Positions 48,345 to 53,055 of a DNA stretch of 53,055 bases are shown piece by piece. The stretch's first letter is position 1; every line of letters begins with the position of its first letter. Origin of the DNA: Staphylococcus massiliensis CCUG 55927 (GTDB lineage Bacteria > Bacillota > Bacilli > Staphylococcales > Staphylococcaceae); the NCBI RefSeq assembly GCF_000298075.1, contig NZ_JH815593.1:441013-494067 (forward strand). Reading direction: 5' to 3'. The notes under the pieces are model-generated. The model saw only the letters and a program-made list of their open reading frames with translations, was not told the DNA's origin and searched no databases. Position numbers and translations under genes: made by a program.

Positions 48345-49979
48345 ATGAAGAATTGGAAAAAGTTACTAGGTGCCACAGCCACATTATCTTTATTACTTAC
48401 AGGTATCCATACTACTGACGAGGTGTCAGCTAAAGGTAAAAGTGAACATAGTCATAAAGAAATTTCAGTCGAAGAAACAGGGCGTTACGATAGTGGCGCG
48501 GCTTTTGGTGAAGGAGGCGCAGAAATTGTTAAATACAATAAGCACAATGGTTATGCGTACTCAATCAATGGCCATGAGTTGTCACTTGATATCATTGATG
48601 TGAAAAATCAAAAAGAAGGTAATATTGACTTAGTTAAACGAATTAAGTTATCTGAGTTTGGTATCGAAGCTAGCGATTTAACAAGCGTAGGCGTTCATCC
48701 TAGTGGCGAATATATCGCGGTAAGTGCGCCTGCTAAGGATAAAACAGATAAAGGTCATGTCGTGCTTTTCAATAAAGAGGGCGAACATATTAAAGATTTA
48801 GAAGTAGGTAGTTTACCTGATATGGTGACGTTCTCGAAAGACGGTAAAAAATTAATGGTTGCGAACGAAGGTGAACCATCTGATGACTACAAAACGAATC
48901 CTGAAGGTAGCGTTTCAGTAATCGACACTGAGAAGAAACCTGAATCTATTTCTCAAGACGACGTTCATACGTTGCCTTTCACAAAGGATAATTTACCTGA
49001 GGACTTAAGGCAAGTTGGTCCTAATAAAGAGGACGATTACTTAAATGCTGAGCCAGAATTCATCTCAGTAGATGACAATAATCAATTTGCATATGTAACG
49101 TTACAAGAATCAAATGCTCTAGCAAAAGTCGATATCCAATCAAACGAAATTGTAGACGTGAAATCAATGGGTTACAAAGACTATTCATCTAAGCGTAATC
49201 GTTTAGATGCGTCAGATAAAGACGATAAGCACCAATTAAAACATCAACCTGTTTTAGGTATGTACCAACCTGATGGCATCGCAACGTACCAGAAGGATGG
49301 TAAAACTTACGTCTTAACAGCGAACGAAGGTGACGCTCAAGATTATGAAGGCTATAGCGAAGAGACGCGCGTTGAGGATCTTAAAGATCAAACTCATTTA
49401 AAAGCCAAGCATTATGACGGTTATGGTCAGAAGAAACTAGATAACATGGCAGACCATAAAATCTTTGATGAGGATTCTTTAGGTCGCTTAAAAGTCACGA
49501 AGTCACATCCATTTAAAGATGGCGATAAGCATGAAGCATTCGTAACATACGGTGGACGTTCATTCTCTGTTTATGATACAAATTTATCTCAGATTTTTGA
49601 TAGTGGTGACGATTTAGAAAAGCAAACGAAGAAACATGCGCCAGATCGTTTTAACGCTGAATATGAGTCTAAAGAGGAATTTGAAGCAGACAAACGTAGT
49701 GATAACAAAGGTCCTGAAGCTGAGTCTGTAGAGGTAGGCGAAGTGAACGGTAAAACGTATGCTTTCGTAGGTTTAGAGCGTACTGGAGGCGTTATGGTTT
49801 ACGATATTTCAAATCCAAAACACCCTAAATACGTTCAATACATTTATAACAAGGAAAATAAAGACATTTCACCAGAAGGCATCACATTTATCGATAAGAA
49901 AGATAGCCCGAACGGTAAACCAATGCTTATGGTAGCACATGAATTAACAGGAACTGTCACAACTTATGAATTAGATTAA
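48345..49979 (+). CDS. Secreted beta-propeller protein, choice-of-anchor I type
   Basis: A 544-residue exported protein. Signal peptide about 1-27 (cleavage near VSA-KGK), then repeated propeller-like strands with PxxV/I-xVxxxGK-YVAN patterns: VGVHPSGEYIAVS, PDMVTFSKDGKKLMVANEGEPS, YVLTANEGDAQD and AESVEVGEVNGKTYAFVGLE. This is the pattern of the choice-of-anchor I family, which is linked in other bacteria to extracellular phosphatases or esterases. No LPXTG motif is seen. The start is the ATG at 48345, eight bases after AAGGGG. Function is unknown. Confidence 0.82.
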   Translation: MKNWKKLLGATATLSLLLTGIHTTDEVSAKGKSEHSHKEISVEETGRYDSGAAFGEGGAEIVKYNKHNGYAYSINGHELSLDIIDVKNQKEGNIDLVKRIKLSEFGIEASDLTSVGVHPSGEYIAVSAPAKDKTDKGHVVLFNKEGEHIKDLEVGSLPDMVTFSKDGKKLMVANEGEPSDDYKTNPEGSVSVIDTEKKPESISQDDVHTLPFTKDNLPEDLRQVGPNKEDDYLNAEPEFISVDDNNQFAYVTLQESNALAKVDIQSNEIVDVKSMGYKDYSSKRNRLDASDKDDKHQLKHQPVLGMYQPDGIATYQKDGKTYVLTANEGDAQDYEGYSEETRVEDLKDQTHLKAKHYDGYGQKKLDNMADHKIFDEDSLGRLKVTKSHPFKDGDKHEAFVTYGGRSFSVYDTNLSQIFDSGDDLEKQTKKHAPDRFNAEYESKEEFEADKRSDNKGPEAESVEVGEVNGKTYAFVGLERTGGVMVYDISNPKHPKYVQYIYNKENKDISPEGITFIDKKDSPNGKPMLMVAHELTGTVTTYELD

Positions 49980-50207
49980 CGCGTTTAATTATGGATAGGA
50001 ATTGCATAGAAATTGCATGCTTTAGTAATTCAAAAATATAGCTTGATGAAATGATAAACTAAATAAATGGTTTCAAATGTACATTTTACAAATTATCAAA
50101 CATTCGTAAATAATAACTAAAAGAATTTAAAAATTTTAATGAAAAATGCATAATTAAGCAAAGATGTGGTATTAAGGTACTATCACAAGATAAGGAGTGA
50201 ATTTGAA

Positions 50208-50453
50208 ATGAAATTAAAAGCATTAGCAGCAGGTATGACAAGTTTAGCATTAATCTTAGGTGCTTGCGGTAATGACACTGGTAAGAAAAAAGAAGAAAAA
50301 CCAAAAACTGAGAAAAAATCAAGTACAAAAGATAAAATTAAAAAAGGTAAAGACGCAGCTAAGAAAGGTAAAAAGAAATACGATCAAAACAAAGACAAAA
50401 TCAAAAAAGGTAAAGACGCAGCTAAAAAAGCAAAAGACAAAGTTAGCAACTAA
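50208..50453 (+). CDS. Small lysine-rich lipoprotein with an internal duplication
   Basis: An 81-residue lipoprotein. Signal sequence with lipobox LGAC (Cys23), then a short linker and a tail in which about four residues in ten are Lys. DKIKKGKDAAKK occurs twice, 25 residues apart, and the repeat is also clear at DNA level, so it arose by tandem duplication. No family is recognised. AAGGAG precedes the ATG. The strongly positive tail outside the membrane would favour contact with teichoic acids or DNA; this is inference. Confidence 0.8.
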   Translation: MKLKALAAGMTSLALILGACGNDTGKKKEEKPKTEKKSSTKDKIKKGKDAAKKGKKKYDQNKDKIKKGKDAAKKAKDKVSN

Positions 50454-50489
50454 TACTGATTTTGATTTAGTAAATGCAGCTTAACATTA

Positions 50490-50525
50490 CTATGTATAAA
50501 TTACGTTGTTAATGTTTATACATAG
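50490..50525 (+). other. Perfect 11-bp hairpin upstream of the lipoprotein gene terminator
   Basis: CTATGTATAAA (50490-50500) pairs perfectly with TTTATACATAG (50515-50525). It has no T run and stands directly before the terminator at 50536, giving a double hairpin at the 3' end of the lysine-rich lipoprotein message. Confidence 0.7.
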
Positions 50526-50535
50526 CATTTACGTT

Positions 50536-50582
50536 AAACCTCAAGCGTTAACGCATGTCGTTAATGACTTGAGGTTTTTTTG
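50536..50582 (+). terminator. Terminator after the lysine-rich lipoprotein gene
   Basis: AAACCTCAAG pairs with CTTGAGGTTT, with an inner GTTAACG/CGTTAAT extension, and seven T residues follow. Confidence 0.9.
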
Positions 50583-50678
50583 TTTTCAAAAATATACATT
50601 TTAAGCCTATCCATATCTTTAATCTTTTTAATATTGTTGTATAATGAAATAAAAATATTCTAAAAAGGTGATATGTTA

Positions 50679-51407
50679 ATGAAAAAAGCTATAACACTTT
50701 TATTAGTAAGCTCACTAATCCTTAGTGCTTGCGGTAATGAAGAACATAAAGATACTAAGTCAAATGAAAAGAAAACTGAAAGTAACAAATCAACTAAAGA
50801 CAAGAAATCCCAAGATAAACAAAGTGAGAATGATAAGAAAACTGAGGAAGATTCTAAGGCATCAAATGAACAAGCTACTAATGAAGAACCTAAGCAAGTT
50901 GATAACTCATCAAATAGTCAAAGTAATCCTTATATCAAACATGAAGGCCAGGAATGGCGTTACAATACTGGAACAGGTTTGAGTTCAGGTGAAATGCAAA
51001 AAAAGTACGCGATTGAAAATGGTACTTATCAAGGTAAGGATGCACAACTCATTTTAGAAGCTTTAAAGTACTATGAAAGAACTTATGGCAATCCAGATAC
51101 TATTAAAAAGGTTGAAGAATCGTCCCAGTATCCTTATACTGCTGAAGAATATAACCAATCAGTTGACGAATACAATGCCTTAACAGATGGCGAACAAATG
51201 AATTACGTTCAACGTGGCGTTACAAACAAAGAATATAATGATTTGCAACAACGTATAAATCAATTACGTTCTCAAATGGATACATCTCAGCGTGGTACTG
51301 ATGCTGGTATGCTTGAAAATACACCTGACGCTTATTATTCTAACGATCAATTAGATCCTGAAACAGGTTTGCCAAGAGATGGTGAAGAACCTCATAAAGT
51401 GGAATAA
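50679..51407 (+). CDS. Lipoprotein of unknown function
   Basis: A 242-residue lipoprotein. Lipobox LSAC (Cys19), a low-complexity Lys/Glu/Ser/Asn stretch about 22-85, then a folded-looking C-terminal part about 88-242 with aromatic and charged residues (HEGQEWRYNTGTGLSSGEMQ). Its signal region strongly resembles that of the preceding lipoprotein (both read ...ACGN), but the rest does not. The start is the second ATG, at 50679, because AAAGGTG is too close to the first. Function is unknown. Confidence 0.85.
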   Translation: MKKAITLLLVSSLILSACGNEEHKDTKSNEKKTESNKSTKDKKSQDKQSENDKKTEEDSKASNEQATNEEPKQVDNSSNSQSNPYIKHEGQEWRYNTGTGLSSGEMQKKYAIENGTYQGKDAQLILEALKYYERTYGNPDTIKKVEESSQYPYTAEEYNQSVDEYNALTDGEQMNYVQRGVTNKEYNDLQQRINQLRSQMDTSQRGTDAGMLENTPDAYYSNDQLDPETGLPRDGEEPHKVE

Positions 51408-51445
51408 TTTTTAGTTTCACATATAAACTACTATAAAAATAATTT

Positions 51446-51470
51446 AGAACATCCGTAGGGGTGTTCTTTT
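51446..51470 (+). terminator. Terminator after the second lipoprotein gene
   Basis: AGAACA(T)CC with GG(G)TGTTCT forms a short stem, followed by four T residues. Confidence 0.75.
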
Positions 51471-52090
<620 letters not shown>

Positions 52091-52106
52091 AATTTAGGAG
52101 CATTCG

Positions 52107-52721
52107 ATGTTATTAACAATCTTAACTTCAACGATATTATATATTGCTACGGCGGTAGATTTGCTCGTACTTTTGATCATTTACTTTTCAAAGGCGCAAA
52201 CAAAACAACACCGTAGGCAAATCTATATTGGCCAGTATATAGGTTCACTGACGCTAATTACTATAAGTTTATTCTTCGCATATGTACTGCATTTCGTACC
52301 TGAAAAGTGGCTATTAGGTTTACTGGGTTTAATTCCTATTTACCTCGGCATTAAAGTGGCAATCTTTGGCGACGAAGATGAAGAAGAAGCTATGGAGAAA
52401 CTTGATAAATATGGGCTTTCAAAGCTTGCTAAAACCGTTGCTTTAATTACAATCGCAAGCTGTGGCGCCGATAATTTAGGGTTATTCATTCCTTACTTTA
52501 TTTCACTGAACTTCATAGAGCTTGCCGTAACCTTGGTCATCTTCATCATACTCATTTACATCATGGTGAAGGTTGCTGAAAAGATTAACCAGATTAGTGG
52601 TATAGGTGAAATGATTGAGACATATAGTCGGTGGATCATGGCGATAATTTACATCGGGCTTGGTATTTACATTCTCCTTGAAAATCATACATTTCAAACA
52701 TTATGGGCTATGTTAACTTAA
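52107..52721 (+). CDS. cadD: CadD family cation transporter
   Basis: A 204-residue membrane protein with about five or six helices, an acidic cytosolic loop (GDEDEEEAMEK, about 91-101), and the conserved IASCGADNLGLFIP segment typical of the CadD family. Plasmid CadD gives low-level cadmium resistance in staphylococci; chromosomal members are often annotated as cadmium or quaternary ammonium transporters without proof. TTAGGAG precedes the ATG. No CadC- or CadX-type regulator gene is adjacent within the window. Confidence 0.85.
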   Translation: MLLTILTSTILYIATAVDLLVLLIIYFSKAQTKQHRRQIYIGQYIGSLTLITISLFFAYVLHFVPEKWLLGLLGLIPIYLGIKVAIFGDEDEEEAMEKLDKYGLSKLAKTVALITIASCGADNLGLFIPYFISLNFIELAVTLVIFIILIYIMVKVAEKINQISGIGEMIETYSRWIMAIIYIGLGIYILLENHTFQTLWAMLT

Positions 52722-52791
52722 GGACCGAGCGCCGCTTTTTTAATAAAAGCCCTATAAGTAAAACGTTCTAATAAATTATTTTAAATTTATA

Positions 52792-52917
52792 TTGCCAATA
52801 TTTTAAAACGTGGTAAAATATAATTAAAGATTGATACATCATGATTATACTTCCTAGAAAATCTTTTAGGACTTGAGTTTCACGTCGTGCGACACGTGTG
52901 ATTCAAGTCCATTTTTA
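52792..52917 (+). ncRNA. Candidate small RNA or orphan leader downstream of cadD
   Basis: TTGCCA (52792-52797) and TAAAAT (52814-52819) are 16 bp apart, and a strong hairpin (GGACTTGA...TTCAAGTCC, 52869-52910) with a T run follows about 90 nt later. No open frame lies between. It could equally be only the cadD terminator with a chance promoter. The rest of the gap to the window end shows nothing else. Confidence 0.4.
52868..52917 (+). terminator. Terminator near the right edge
   Basis: Outer arms GGACTTGA / TTCAAGTCC with inner TCACGT / ACGTGTGA pairing are followed by five T residues. It may serve cadD or the candidate small RNA. Confidence 0.82.
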
Positions 52918-53055
52918 TGTGCTCATATACCGTTTGTCACCTTTAGCTTCCACAACTGCGCTTACAACTCAACTCTAGTCCTAAAAGTCAATTTACCTTC
53001 AAACTCCAACGTATACCGACGTGGCTTTTAAAAAAGTCAAATCAAATCAAAAAAC

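Overview
The window is a stretch of low-GC Gram-positive chromosome that I read as Staphylococcus or a very close relative. The evidence is gene content and order: cvfC-brxA / thyA-dfrA-fakB2 / msrA-msrB-crr-yozE / ctpA-GNAT-murG-pgpB / isrR / arlRS / odhAB, then a MoxR-VWA pair, brnQ, xpaC-telA, acyP, cspA, a diaminopimelate-lysine operon, cvfB and pepF. This matches the arrangement I remember around arlRS in S. aureus, with clear differences. No rRNA, tRNA, prophage, transposase or CRISPR locus was seen.

Layout. 1-6.9 kb: queuosine-precursor transporter behind a preQ1 riboswitch, a small zinc-finger gene with an apparent ATT start, then folate/thymidylate, fatty-acid-binding, methionine-sulfoxide repair and PTS genes. 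6.9-10.7 kb: cell-envelope genes (ctpA, murG, PAP2 phosphatase). 10.7-12.2 kb: a 1.5-kb non-coding block with a GC-rich segment, a 20-unit tandem array of exactly 41-bp period built from two palindromic subfamilies, and, on the minus strand, the iron-sparing small RNA IsrR between two Fur boxes and a strong terminator. 12.2-18.4 kb: arlRS and the 2-oxoglutarate dehydrogenase genes odhAB, with a cre site ahead of odhA. 18.7-28.5 kb: secreted lipase, small membrane protein, VOC protein, MoxR/VWA pair, brnQ (CodY box), telA/xpaC and acyP. 28.6-31.7 kb: DUF1033 protein, cspA, and an HptR-like regulator tail-to-tail with the hexose-phosphate transporter uhpT. 32-39.3 kb: a seven-gene lysine/DAP operon behind a lysine riboswitch, lacking lysC. 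39.7-52.7 kb: esterase, ABC-F ATPase, cvfB, a second 41-bp repeat array, secreted 5'-nucleotidase, pepF, a secreted beta-propeller protein, two lipoproteins and a CadD-type transporter.

Most notable. (1) The two 41-bp-period arrays (20 and 4 units) have different sequences but the same palindromic design, and arm bases change together between subfamilies. (2) The HptR-like regulator has Glu where the phosphorylated Asp should be, has no kinase gene beside it, faces uhpT, and has the uhpT terminator inside its own 3' coding end. (3) The lysine riboswitch feeds asd directly, and an internal terminator splits the operon. (4) A MITE-like repeat occurs twice in opposite orientation. (5) The isrR locus carries a complete set of promoter, operators, C-rich segments and terminator.

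Protein names rest on recognition of motifs and remembered family sequences; no database search was run.
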